Origin: Paenibacillus sp.
GTDB taxonomy: Bacteria; Bacillota; Bacilli; Paenibacillales; YIM-B00363
DNA: 64,000 bases
Reading direction: 5' to 3'
Assembly (NCBI RefSeq): GCF_035645195.1
Contig: NZ_DASQNA010000041.1
Span: 62,001 to 126,000, forward strand
Position numbers and translations under genes: made by a program. Shown here in pieces: positions 16,599-23,466 of this stretch; within the stretch, counting starts at the first letter, position 1; each line of letters opens with the position of its first letter. The notes beneath the pieces were generated by a model, which did not search any database, was not told where the DNA came from, and saw only the letters and a program-made list of their open reading frames with translations.

Positions 16599-16628
16599 AT
16601 TGATTTCCAAATAACGCTAAGATATAAT
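16599..16628 (+). promoter_or_regulatory. sigma-A promoter of the YjfB-like gene
   Basis: TTGATT (16599-16604), an 18-base spacer and a perfect TATAAT (16623-16628), 46 bases before the ATG. It is divergent from the kinase-operon promoter. Confidence 0.65.
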
Positions 16629-16674
16629 AGAAGCACTCTATCTATGAAATATACGCCGGAGGGGGAACCGCATC

Positions 16675-16860
16675 ATGTCGATCGAAGCCGCGATGCTAAA
16701 GCGCGACGTCGTTTACGCGATGTACGGCAAGGTTAAGGATATGGCCGTACAGCAGTCCGCGCAGCTGCTGGCCGACTTCGCGGACGCCCAACCGAAGACG
16801 CCGCAGGCGGCGCCGGCCCCGCATCCGTTTCTCGGCGGCGCGCTGGACGTGAAAGCATAA
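16675..16860 (+). CDS. YjfB-like small protein (putative motility family)
   Basis: A 61-residue protein: MSIEAAMLKRDVVYAMYGKV at the N-terminus, an amphipathic helix (VKDMAVQQSAQLLADF), an Ala/Pro-rich linker and the tail HPFLGGALDVKA. The short helical body plus an HP.LG..LDv tail fits the YjfB-like family annotated as putative motility proteins, from memory. GGAGGGGGA is well placed before the ATG. It is monocistronic, with its own promoter and terminator. It sits directly beside the CheA/CheX signalling operon, consistent with a motility or chemotaxis context, but the function is unknown. Confidence 0.7.
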   Translation: MSIEAAMLKRDVVYAMYGKVKDMAVQQSAQLLADFADAQPKTPQAAPAPHPFLGGALDVKA

Positions 16861-16867
16861 ACCAGGT

Positions 16868-16902
16868 CCCTTGGACGAGACGGTCCAGGGGCTTTTCTTT
16901 TC
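16868..16902 (+). terminator. rho-independent terminator
   Basis: CCCTTGGAC / GTCCAGGGG stem (one G-T pair), then CTTTTCTTTT. It closes the YjfB-like unit 8 bases after its stop. Confidence 0.8.
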
Positions 16903-16916
16903 TGCAAAGGAGATGG

Positions 16917-17873
16917 ATGTCCATGAGAAGCATAACGATCCTTCCGAAATTGAAAGAGCCGGAGCTCCGCCGCATCCGCGACGCTGCGCCGGGCTGGACG
17001 ATTCATGCCGGCGAGGCGGCGACGAACGAGGCCGTCCGCGAGTCCGAAATCGTCGTCGGCTGGCGCGACGGCTTGGAGCGGGAGCTGCTCGCGGACGGCG
17101 CGCGGCTGCGCTGGCTGCAAAGCTGGAGCGCGGGGATGGATCACCTCGACATCGACCGCTTTCTGGAGCGCGGCGTTTATTTGACGAGCGCGAACGGCGT
17201 CCATGCGTTCCCGATTTCGGAGACGATCTTCGCGATGCTGCTCGCCTTTACGCGCAAGCTGCACGTCTATGTCCGCAACCAGTCGCGGCGCGTCTGGGAC
17301 CACGGGGGCCTTAAGCTCGAGCTGCACGGCAAGACGCTCGGCCTGATCGGGGTCGGGGCGATCGGCGAGGAGACGGCGCGCATCGCGAAGGCGGGCTTCG
17401 GCATGCGGGTGCTCGGGGTGCGGCGTTCGGCGAAGCCTTCGCCGAACGTCGACGCGATGTATCCGCCTTCGGAGCTCGCGAGCATGCTGGCCGAATGCGA
17501 TTACGTCGTCAACGCGGCGCCGGCGACGAACGAGACGCGGCGGATGTTCGGCGAGCGCGAGTTCGCGGCCATGAAGCCGACGGCGTTTTTCGTCAACGTC
17601 GGCAGAGGCGCCGCCGTCGACGAGGCGGCGCTCGCCGCCGCGCTGCAGGAAGGCCGGATCGCCGGGGCGGGGCTAGACGTGTTCGAGGAGGAGCCGCTGC
17701 CGCCGGAGCATCCGCTGTGGGCGATGGACAACGTGATCGTGACGCCGCATTCGGCGGGCTCTACCGAGCATTACAACGCGAGAGCGGTCGATATTTTCCT
17801 CGACAATCTCGCCATGTACTTGGACGGCTTGCCGCCGGCGCGCAATTTGCTCGGCGACGCGAAGCGCTATTAA
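16917..17873 (+). CDS. D-isomer 2-hydroxyacid dehydrogenase
   Basis: A 318-residue NAD-dependent dehydrogenase. The cofactor Rossmann motif is GLIGVGAIGEETAR (about residues 143-156). The catalytic set is Arg in FVNVGRGAAVDE, Glu in DVFEEEPLP, and His in VIVTPHSAG. It belongs to the phosphoglycerate/hydroxypyruvate reductase superfamily; the precise substrate is not evident. AAAGGAG serves two possible starts, ATG 16917 (4-base spacing) or ATG 16923 (10-base spacing). It is followed 15 bases later by ywaF. Confidence 0.9.
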   Translation: MSMRSITILPKLKEPELRRIRDAAPGWTIHAGEAATNEAVRESEIVVGWRDGLERELLADGARLRWLQSWSAGMDHLDIDRFLERGVYLTSANGVHAFPISETIFAMLLAFTRKLHVYVRNQSRRVWDHGGLKLELHGKTLGLIGVGAIGEETARIAKAGFGMRVLGVRRSAKPSPNVDAMYPPSELASMLAECDYVVNAAPATNETRRMFGEREFAAMKPTAFFVNVGRGAAVDEAALAAALQEGRIAGAGLDVFEEEPLPPEHPLWAMDNVIVTPHSAGSTEHYNARAVDIFLDNLAMYLDGLPPARNLLGDAKRY

Positions 17874-17888
17874 GGGCGGACGACGCCG

Positions 17889-18593
17889 ATGGCGCGCGAA
17901 ACGTTCGTCCTGTTTTCGATCGCGCACTGGGCCGGTCTGATCGCCGCGGCGCTCGTCGTTGCCGCGATCGTGGCGGCGAGGCGGCAGCTTCGCCATCCGG
18001 CGCGGAATCGGGCGTTCCGATACGGACTTGCCGCCGCGCTGGCCGGCTCCGAGCTCGCGCTATATGCATGGTATACGGCGACGGGGCAGTGGGGGCTGTA
18101 CGCGCTGCCGTTCCAGCTGTGCACGATGACGCTATGGATCTCCGTTCTCGCCCTGGTGACGAAAAGCCGCATCGCGTTCGAAATTTCGTTTTTCCTAGGC
18201 ATATTAGGCGCGATGCAAGCGCTGTTGACGCCATACTTGGTCGTGACGTTCCCGGATTTCCGCTATTTCCATTTCTTCTTCGCGCATATCGCGATCATCG
18301 CCGCCGGCGTCTTCCTCGCCGCGGTGGACCGATATCGGCCGACCGCGCGATCCGCGCTTCGCGCCTGGCTGTGGCTGAACGCGCTCGCCGTGCCGGCGTT
18401 CGTCGCCAATCGGTTCACGGGCGAAAACTTCATGTTCCTCGCCCGCAAGCCTCCGACAGGTTCGCTGCTCGATCTGCTCGCGCCGTGGCCGTGGTACATC
18501 GCGCAGCTCGAGCTTGTAGCGCTGGCGTTTTTGTTTGGACTGCTGGCGGTCGTCAAAGCGGCGGATCGGTGGATGCTCCGGTATAAAGCGTAA
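17889..18593 (+). CDS. ywaF: YwaF-type integral membrane protein (TIGR02206)
   Basis: A 234-residue protein with about six to seven transmembrane segments. The signature segment YFHFFFAHIAII, and the Tyr/Pro-containing helix near LPFQLCTM, match the TIGR02206/YwaF family of conserved Firmicute membrane proteins related to the TMEM164 fold. The molecular function is not established to my knowledge. The ribosome site is weak (GGGCGG). It is likely co-transcribed with the upstream dehydrogenase and ends at a strong terminator. Confidence 0.8.
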   Translation: MARETFVLFSIAHWAGLIAAALVVAAIVAARRQLRHPARNRAFRYGLAAALAGSELALYAWYTATGQWGLYALPFQLCTMTLWISVLALVTKSRIAFEISFFLGILGAMQALLTPYLVVTFPDFRYFHFFFAHIAIIAAGVFLAAVDRYRPTARSALRAWLWLNALAVPAFVANRFTGENFMFLARKPPTGSLLDLLAPWPWYIAQLELVALAFLFGLLAVVKAADRWMLRYKA

Positions 18594-18605
18594 TTTTTGA
18601 GACGG

Positions 18606-18639
18606 AAGGCTTACGCGAAACGCAGCGGAAGCCTTTTTT
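18606..18639 (+). terminator. rho-independent terminator
   Basis: AAGGCTT(ACGC)...(GCGG)AAGCCTT stem followed by T6, right after ywaF. Confidence 0.85.
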
Positions 18640-18698
18640 AACGCCCTAATATGTAATATATGTGTAAGATATAAATTGAAAATATGGAAACTATGTCA

Positions 18699-18727
18699 TT
18701 TACAATAACATTTTCCGTTATTAATAT
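18699..18727 (+). promoter_or_regulatory. sigma-A-like promoter of the ATP-grasp/alpha-E/transglutaminase operon
   Basis: TTTACA (18699-18704), a 17-base spacer, TAATAT (18722-18727), in a markedly AT-rich 100-base stretch. It lies 39 bases before the ATG. Confidence 0.5.
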
Positions 18728-18765
18728 GGATATATCATCACAAAACACAAAGGGGTGCCGTTCGC

Positions 18766-20238
18766 ATGAATCTTTCGAAGTCGGAGCATGGCCTGTATCG
18801 CGCGGCGGCGGCAGGAGCGGCGGCGCGTTTCTACGACGAGATGCACGGTGCCGAAGGCCGAATTCGCGCTCATTACGAAGGCGTGTACGGAACGTTCCGC
18901 GGTATGCCCCCGGACAGCTTGGCTCGACGGCAGGCGGCGATGAACGAGCGCATGCTCGAAGAAGGGATCACCTACACGCTGTACCATCCCGATCAAGCCG
19001 ATCCGCTCGAGCGATTGATCCCGTTCGATCTCATTCCGCGCATCATCCCGAGCGGCGAATGGAGCATGCTCGAGCGCGGGCTGCTCCAGCGCACGAAGGC
19101 GCTCAACAGCTTCCTCGAAGACATCTACCACGAGCAGCACATCCTGAACGATTGTATCATCCCCCGCAAAATGATCGTCTCGAACCGCTATTACCGTCCC
19201 GAAATGGTCGGCTTGAGCGTGCCGAACGGCATGTACACGACGTGCGCGGGCATCGATTTGATCCGCGACGACCAAGGGAACTATTTCGTGCTCGAAGACA
19301 ATTTGCGCTCGCCGTCCGGATATTCGTATTTGTTTACGTCCCGATCGATTACGAAGCGAATGCTCCGCGAGCTGTACTTCTCCTACCCCGTCGAGGAAAC
19401 GGACCACAGCTTGAACCATTTCTTGGCCGCGCTCAAGAGCATGGCGCCGTCGGGGCGATCGTCGCCGACGATCGCGCTGCTGACGCCCGGCAGCTTCAAT
19501 TCCGCCTACTTCGAGCACACGTATTTGGCGCAGCAAATGGGGATCGAGCTTGTGGAAGGCCGGGACCTCGTCTGCATGGATCACAATATTTATATGCGCA
19601 CCCGCTCCGGGCTTCGCCGCATCGACGTGCTGTACCGGCGCATCGACGACGACTTCCTCGATCCGCTCGCGTTCCGTCCCGATTCGATGCTCGGCGTCGC
19701 CGGCCTCATGAACGCGTATCGGGCCGGCAACGTCGCGATCGCGAACGCGCCGGGCACGGGCGTCGCCGACGATAAAGCGATATATACGTTCGTCCCGGAC
19801 ATGATTCGATATTATTTGAACGAAGAGCCGATTCTCTCGAACGTGCCGACGTATTTATTGAGCCGTCCGGACGAAAGGGAATACGTGCTGCAGCGGCTCG
19901 GGGACATGGTCGTCAAGGAGACCTCGCTCTCCGGGGGCTACGGCATGCTGATCGGCCCGTCCGCCTCCGAGCGGGAAATCGAGGCGTTCGCGGACAAAAT
20001 TCGCGCCAATCCGTCCAATTATATCGCGCAGCCGACGATTCGGCTGTCGACGGCGCCGATTTTCAACGGCGGCGCGTTCGAGCCGAGGCATATCGATTTG
20101 CGGGCGTTCGTCCTGTCCGGGAAAGACATGCACGTCATCCCCGGCGGCCTTACCCGCGTCGCGATGAAGCCGGGCTCGCTCGTCGTCAACTCGTCTCAAG
20201 GCGGCGGCGTGAAGGATACTTGGGTGCTCGCGGAGTGA
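18766..20238 (+). CDS. circularly permuted ATP-grasp type 2 protein (DUF404/DUF407)
   Basis: A 490-residue protein of the circularly permuted ATP-grasp family. Family-like segments are FDLIPRIIPSGEWSMLERGLLQR, CAGIDLIRDDQGNYFVLEDNLRSPSGYSY, VVKETSLSGGYGMLIGP (glycine-rich ATP-binding segment) and RHIDLRAFVLSG. ATP-grasp enzymes form carboxylate-amine bonds, so a peptide ligase role is expected. The partner and product are unknown. AAAGGGGTG precedes the ATG. It is the first gene of a three-gene operon whose co-occurrence (ATP-grasp, alpha-E, transglutaminase) is conserved across bacteria. Protein tagging or peptide synthesis has been proposed from comparative genomics. Confidence 0.9.
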   Translation: MNLSKSEHGLYRAAAAGAAARFYDEMHGAEGRIRAHYEGVYGTFRGMPPDSLARRQAAMNERMLEEGITYTLYHPDQADPLERLIPFDLIPRIIPSGEWSMLERGLLQRTKALNSFLEDIYHEQHILNDCIIPRKMIVSNRYYRPEMVGLSVPNGMYTTCAGIDLIRDDQGNYFVLEDNLRSPSGYSYLFTSRSITKRMLRELYFSYPVEETDHSLNHFLAALKSMAPSGRSSPTIALLTPGSFNSAYFEHTYLAQQMGIELVEGRDLVCMDHNIYMRTRSGLRRIDVLYRRIDDDFLDPLAFRPDSMLGVAGLMNAYRAGNVAIANAPGTGVADDKAIYTFVPDMIRYYLNEEPILSNVPTYLLSRPDEREYVLQRLGDMVVKETSLSGGYGMLIGPSASEREIEAFADKIRANPSNYIAQPTIRLSTAPIFNGGAFEPRHIDLRAFVLSGKDMHVIPGGLTRVAMKPGSLVVNSSQGGGVKDTWVLAE

Positions 20239-20271
20239 ATCCGCCGGAACGATAAAAAGGAGGCGTCCCCG

Positions 20272-21216
20272 ATGATGAATCGCATTGCGGCATCGTTGTA
20301 TTGGATCGGACGGTATACGGAGAGAGCGGAAAACCATGCACGCTTGATCGACGCGTTCTATCACATTCGCGAGGAAACGTCGACGGGGGAGAGGCTGTGG
20401 ATTCGCATCGTGCAGGCGCTCGGCGATCCGGCGGTGTTCGAATCGATGTACCGCAGCTACGGCGAGCGGGAAGTGCTGCATTATATGATCCTCGACCCGG
20501 CGCATATCAACTCGATTCACTCCTGCGTCAATCAAGCTAGATCGAATTTGAAAATGATTCGCGACCGGCTGCCCGACGAGCTGTGGGACATTTTGAACGG
20601 CTTCGCGCTCTGGCTGAAGAGCAATGAAACCGACGAGCTGCTGCTCGATTCGCCGTTTCTTTTTTTGAAGAGGGTCAAAGAATGGCTTGGGACGTTTTAC
20701 GGCGTGGCGCACCATACGATGATGCGCGATCATCATTGGCATATTCTCGAGTGCGGCCGCTTTTTGGAACGGGCGGAAAATGCGGCAAGGCTGTTCGACT
20801 CCGTTTACCATTCGATCTTGGAGGAGCCGAAACGGACTCATTTCTTCTTGTTCTCGGCGGTGCGCGCCATCGGCGGCGCGGACGTGTTCCGCAGGCTGCA
20901 CACGGACCATTTCACGATCGAGAACGTCGTCTCCCTGCTGCTGCTGAACGAACGGTTCCCGCGGTCGGTCCAATTCGGGTTAAGCATGCTGGAGGAGCAC
21001 CTCCGCTGCTTGCGCAATATCGACAGCTCGGATACGACGTACGAGAGAACGATTCGGCTCGTCGTCAAGGCGAGATCCGAAATGTCTTGGCTGGAGGCCG
21101 ACCCGTCGGACGGCTCGCTGCACGAGCATCTGCTGCGCGGCATGTCGGTCATCAACGGCCTCGGCAGCGCGGTCGGGAACTCCTTTTTTCGCACCGAACA
21201 GGGGGCCAACGCATGA
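20272..21216 (+). CDS. alpha-E domain protein (DUF403)
   Basis: A 314-residue, almost wholly alpha-helical protein starting MMNRIAASLYWIGRYTERAENHARL. The WxGRYxERAExxARL motif is the hallmark of the alpha-E family, and a second copy-like segment, CGRFLERAENAARLFDSVY, lies at about residues 160-180. AAAGGAGG is 7-10 bases upstream. These proteins always travel with the circularly permuted ATP-grasp and transglutaminase genes and may be a scaffold or helper subunit. Its stop overlaps the transglutaminase start (ATGA). Confidence 0.9.
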   Translation: MMNRIAASLYWIGRYTERAENHARLIDAFYHIREETSTGERLWIRIVQALGDPAVFESMYRSYGEREVLHYMILDPAHINSIHSCVNQARSNLKMIRDRLPDELWDILNGFALWLKSNETDELLLDSPFLFLKRVKEWLGTFYGVAHHTMMRDHHWHILECGRFLERAENAARLFDSVYHSILEEPKRTHFFLFSAVRAIGGADVFRRLHTDHFTIENVVSLLLLNERFPRSVQFGLSMLEEHLRCLRNIDSSDTTYERTIRLVVKARSEMSWLEADPSDGSLHEHLLRGMSVINGLGSAVGNSFFRTEQGANA

Positions 21217-22070
21217 AGCTCAAAATTCGTCACATCACTACGTACCGGTACGAGGATCCGGTCACGGACAGTGTCAATGAAATCCGCTTGTCCCCGCGCA
21301 CCAATTTCCGCCAATCGTGCTATCATCATTCGATCACGGTCGAGCCGACGGCGCCGCTGTTTACGTACGAGGACGGCTTCGGCAATCGCATCCACGCGTT
21401 CACGGTCAATCGATTGCACCAAGAGCTCGTCATCACGTCCGAATCGACGGTCGTGACGCACGACAACGACGGCATGCTCGGCCGCGTGCTGACGCCCGAG
21501 GAGGATTGGGCGACGCTCGCCGACGACAAGCTGCAGAACAAGTACGCCGAATTTTTGATGCCGACGCACTACGCTTCTCTCGACGACGGCATCTCCGCGT
21601 TCGCGAACGAGGCGCGGCTTGCGGGCGCCGGCGTGTACGACCAAGTGATGGCGCTCGTGTCCAAAATTTACGCCGAATTCGAATACCGACCGAACGCGAC
21701 GCATGTCGGCGCGACGGCGTCCGACGCGCTGCGCGGGCGAGCCGGCGTCTGCCAAGACTTCGCCCACCTGATGATCGCCTCCTGCCGCGCGATGGGCATT
21801 CCGGCCCGCTACGCGAGCGGGTACCATTTCATCGGCGATCTGCAGACGCGAACGGCCGATTTCGAACAAGCGTCCCACGCTTGGGTGGAGGCATACATTC
21901 CGGGCACCGGCTGGCTCGGATTCGATCCGACCAACAACAACCGGGTCGACGAACGCTATATCAAACTCGGCCACGGGAGAGACTATGTCGACATCGTGCC
22001 GGTGAAAGGCATTTACCGCGGGACGCCCAACCAGCAGCTGATCGTCGAGGTGGACGTACAGCGATTATAG
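21213..22070 (+). CDS. transglutaminase-like cysteine protease/amidase
   Basis: A 285-residue protein. The N-terminal beta-rich domain (MKLKIRHITTYRYEDPV, about 1-150) is typical of the bacterial transglutaminase_N family. The catalytic core has the Cys-His-Asp triad visible as GRAGVCQDFAHL (Cys about residue 184), QASHAWVEAYIPGTGW (His) and FDPTNNNRVDE (Asp). There is no signal peptide, so it is probably cytoplasmic. It may form or cleave the amide bond made by the ATP-grasp partner. The start at 21213 overlaps the alpha-E stop and has GGGGG upstream; a longer frame to the left has no family similarity. Confidence 0.92.
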   Translation: MKLKIRHITTYRYEDPVTDSVNEIRLSPRTNFRQSCYHHSITVEPTAPLFTYEDGFGNRIHAFTVNRLHQELVITSESTVVTHDNDGMLGRVLTPEEDWATLADDKLQNKYAEFLMPTHYASLDDGISAFANEARLAGAGVYDQVMALVSKIYAEFEYRPNATHVGATASDALRGRAGVCQDFAHLMIASCRAMGIPARYASGYHFIGDLQTRTADFEQASHAWVEAYIPGTGWLGFDPTNNNRVDERYIKLGHGRDYVDIVPVKGIYRGTPNQQLIVEVDVQRL

Positions 22071-22126
22071 TTTCATTAAATAGGTTAAAAATATATCATA
22101 TTAGTAGTGCTAAAGAACGATCTGTA

Positions 22127-22135
22127 TGGTAGAAT
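22127..22135 (+). promoter_or_regulatory. extended -10 promoter upstream of the riboswitch
   Basis: TGG-TAGAAT at 22127-22135 gives an extended -10. The -35 region (GTGCTA) is weak. The expected start, near 22142, is about 20 bases before the aptamer, which fits. Confidence 0.5.
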
Positions 22136-22162
22136 CATCCCATAGCATCTTCTTATAACGAA

Positions 22163-22238
22163 CTGGCAAACCTGCCCGAAAGGGAGGGACGCAAAGCCAC
22201 AGGCCTAAAGGGACGACCTAAGGCGGCTGGGTTGCCGA
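22163..22238 (+). ncRNA. cyclic-di-GMP-I riboswitch (GEMM-I aptamer)
   Basis: The conserved GEMM-I elements occur in order. P1 is GGCAA (22165-22169) pairing TTGCC (22232-22236), and GGCAAACC is present. P2 is capped by a GAAA tetraloop (CCCGAAAGGG). GGGACGCAAAGCC holds the ligand-intercalating A and the G that pairs with c-di-GMP. GGCCTAAA begins P3, whose CCTAA...CCTAAGG internal loop is the tetraloop receptor. GGCGGCTGGGTTGCC closes the fold. It lies between an extended -10 and a terminator ahead of the cheX-like gene, so transcriptional control by c-di-GMP is expected. Whether the switch turns on or off cannot be told, as no clear antiterminator is visible by eye. Confidence 0.95.
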
Positions 22239-22271
22239 AAATACGGAGAAGGCTCGTTCGGACTCGAATGG

Positions 22272-22301
22272 AACGCCCGCGTAATTTTCGGGCGTTTTTT
22301 T
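22272..22301 (+). terminator. riboswitch expression-platform terminator
   Basis: AACGCCCG / CGGGCGTT stem with a 9-base loop and a run of seven T, 34 bases after the aptamer and 30 bases before the CheX start codon. Confidence 0.92.
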
Positions 22302-22330
22302 GTTGCCGGCGCAACCGAGGGGGGTTCACG

Positions 22331-22780
22331 ATGCAGGCCGAATTGATCAACCCGTTCCTGACGTCTTCGATTCAGGTGATCGAAATGCTAGCTAACGTTA
22401 GGCCGACGGTAGGGCAGCTGCAGCTGAAACAGGTGCAGTACACGGAGCGCTGCGTGTGGTTGAAAATAAACATACATGGTCAAGTGGAGCGCGACATTTT
22501 GTTCGGGTTTCCCGAACGGATGGCGATGAACATGGTCTCGGCGATGCTTGGCGGTTATACGGTGACGGGACTGGACGACATGTGCCGGAGCGCGGTGGCG
22601 GAGCTCGGCAATATGATCTGCGGCAACGCGAGCACGATGATGAACCACCGGGGCATCGACGTGGACATTACGCCGCCGCGGCTGATGGACGACGGCGCTC
22701 CCGAGTGGGGAAAGCGAGCGGTCAGCATTCCGCTCGATGTCGGTCGAATCGGGCATTTCGACATTCATATTATCGGTTGA
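22331..22780 (+). CDS. CheX-family aspartyl-phosphate phosphatase
   Basis: A 149-residue soluble single-domain protein. AVAELGNMICGNASTMM (about residues 94-110) contains the ExxN...GN signature whose Glu and Asn in CheC/CheX/FliY act in dephosphorylating CheY. NPFLTSSIQVIEML at the N-terminus is a typical CheX opening helix. The ATG has GAGGGGGG eight bases upstream. Expression is under the c-di-GMP riboswitch and terminator just upstream, so second-messenger level should set the amount of this phosphatase. The target response regulator is unknown. The CheY-STAS regulator in this window, whose kinase and cyclase partners carry their own CheX domains, is one candidate. Confidence 0.88.
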   Translation: MQAELINPFLTSSIQVIEMLANVRPTVGQLQLKQVQYTERCVWLKINIHGQVERDILFGFPERMAMNMVSAMLGGYTVTGLDDMCRSAVAELGNMICGNASTMMNHRGIDVDITPPRLMDDGAPEWGKRAVSIPLDVGRIGHFDIHIIG

Positions 22781-22820
22781 ACGTAGATATAAAGTACATG
22801 CGAACGAGGGGGAAGAGCGG

Positions 22821-23204
22821 ATGTATGAGGCGCTGCATCATGCGGCGGTCGTCGTGACCGATTTGGCGCGCGCGAAGCGGTTTTACGGGGACGTGCTCGG
22901 CCTTGCGGAGCTGCCGGATCGGCCGGCGTTCCCGTTCCCGGGGGCGTGGTACGCGATCGGCGCCGATCAGCTGCACTTGATCGTTCATGAAGGGGCGAAG
23001 ACGCTGCGCGGCACGCGCGGCATCGATTCGCGGGACGGCCATTTCGCCATTCGCGTTCGCGACGCAGGCGAGGTAAGGGCGCGGCTGGACGCGGCGGGGT
23101 GGGCGTACGACGACCGGCCGCAGAGCGTAACCGGCTGGCATCAGCTGTTCGTGACCGATCCGGACGGGAATGTGCTGGAATTTAACAGCCGGAAGAGCGA
23201 ATGA
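22821..23204 (+). CDS. VOC-superfamily (glyoxalase/dioxygenase-like) protein
   Basis: A 127-residue single VOC module: MYEALHHAAVVVTDLARAKRFYGDVLGL opens the first beta-alpha-beta unit, and FVTDPDGNVLEFN closes the second. His in LHHAAV, His in DQLHLIVH and Glu in VLEFN could form the metal site. Related proteins include glyoxalase I, fosfomycin-resistance enzymes and many of unknown function; a specific role is not supported. GAGGGGGAAG precedes the chosen ATG. An ATG 84 bases upstream in frame would overlap the CheX gene end and lacks a site. Confidence 0.8.
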   Translation: MYEALHHAAVVVTDLARAKRFYGDVLGLAELPDRPAFPFPGAWYAIGADQLHLIVHEGAKTLRGTRGIDSRDGHFAIRVRDAGEVRARLDAAGWAYDDRPQSVTGWHQLFVTDPDGNVLEFNSRKSE

Positions 23205-23208
23205 ATGC

Positions 23209-23241
23209 ACGAAGGACGAGGCGGAACGCCTCGTCCTTCGT
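23209..23241. terminator. strong hairpin between convergent genes
   Basis: A 14-bp perfect stem, ACGAAGGACGAGGC / GCCTCGTCCTTCGT, with a 5-base loop. T-tracts are poor on both sides, but its place between convergent ends suggests a bidirectional terminator. Confidence 0.7.
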
Positions 23242-23249
23242 CGTTACGA

Positions 23250-23438
23250 TTATTTGCGGCGGTGCCGGGTCAATCGCATGTAAGCGAGCAACGCGGCGAG
23301 CACCATCGCCATCATGGCGACGTTCTCGGTCGTCGCGGGATCTATTCCGAAGGATAAGCAGATAAATTTGGCCAAGTTGTTGGCGACGAACGCGACGAGC
23401 AAAATGAGGAGCGGGCGAGTAAAGTTGAATTTGCGCAA
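23250..23438 (-). CDS. small two-helix membrane protein
   Basis: A 62-residue protein with two hydrophobic stretches: PLLILLVAFVANNLAKFICLSF (about 9-30) and NVAMMAMVLAALLAYMRL (about 39-56), ending in basic residues. The start is TTG: on the minus strand, GGAGG stands nine bases before it. It follows the diguanylate cyclase gene on the same strand by 28 bases and is probably co-transcribed. No family recognised. Confidence 0.7.
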   Translation of the reverse strand: MRKFNFTRPLLILLVAFVANNLAKFICLSFGIDPATTENVAMMAMVLAALLAYMRLTRHRRK

Positions 23439-23466
23439 AATGGATGGCCTCCGTTCGTTCTAGAAA

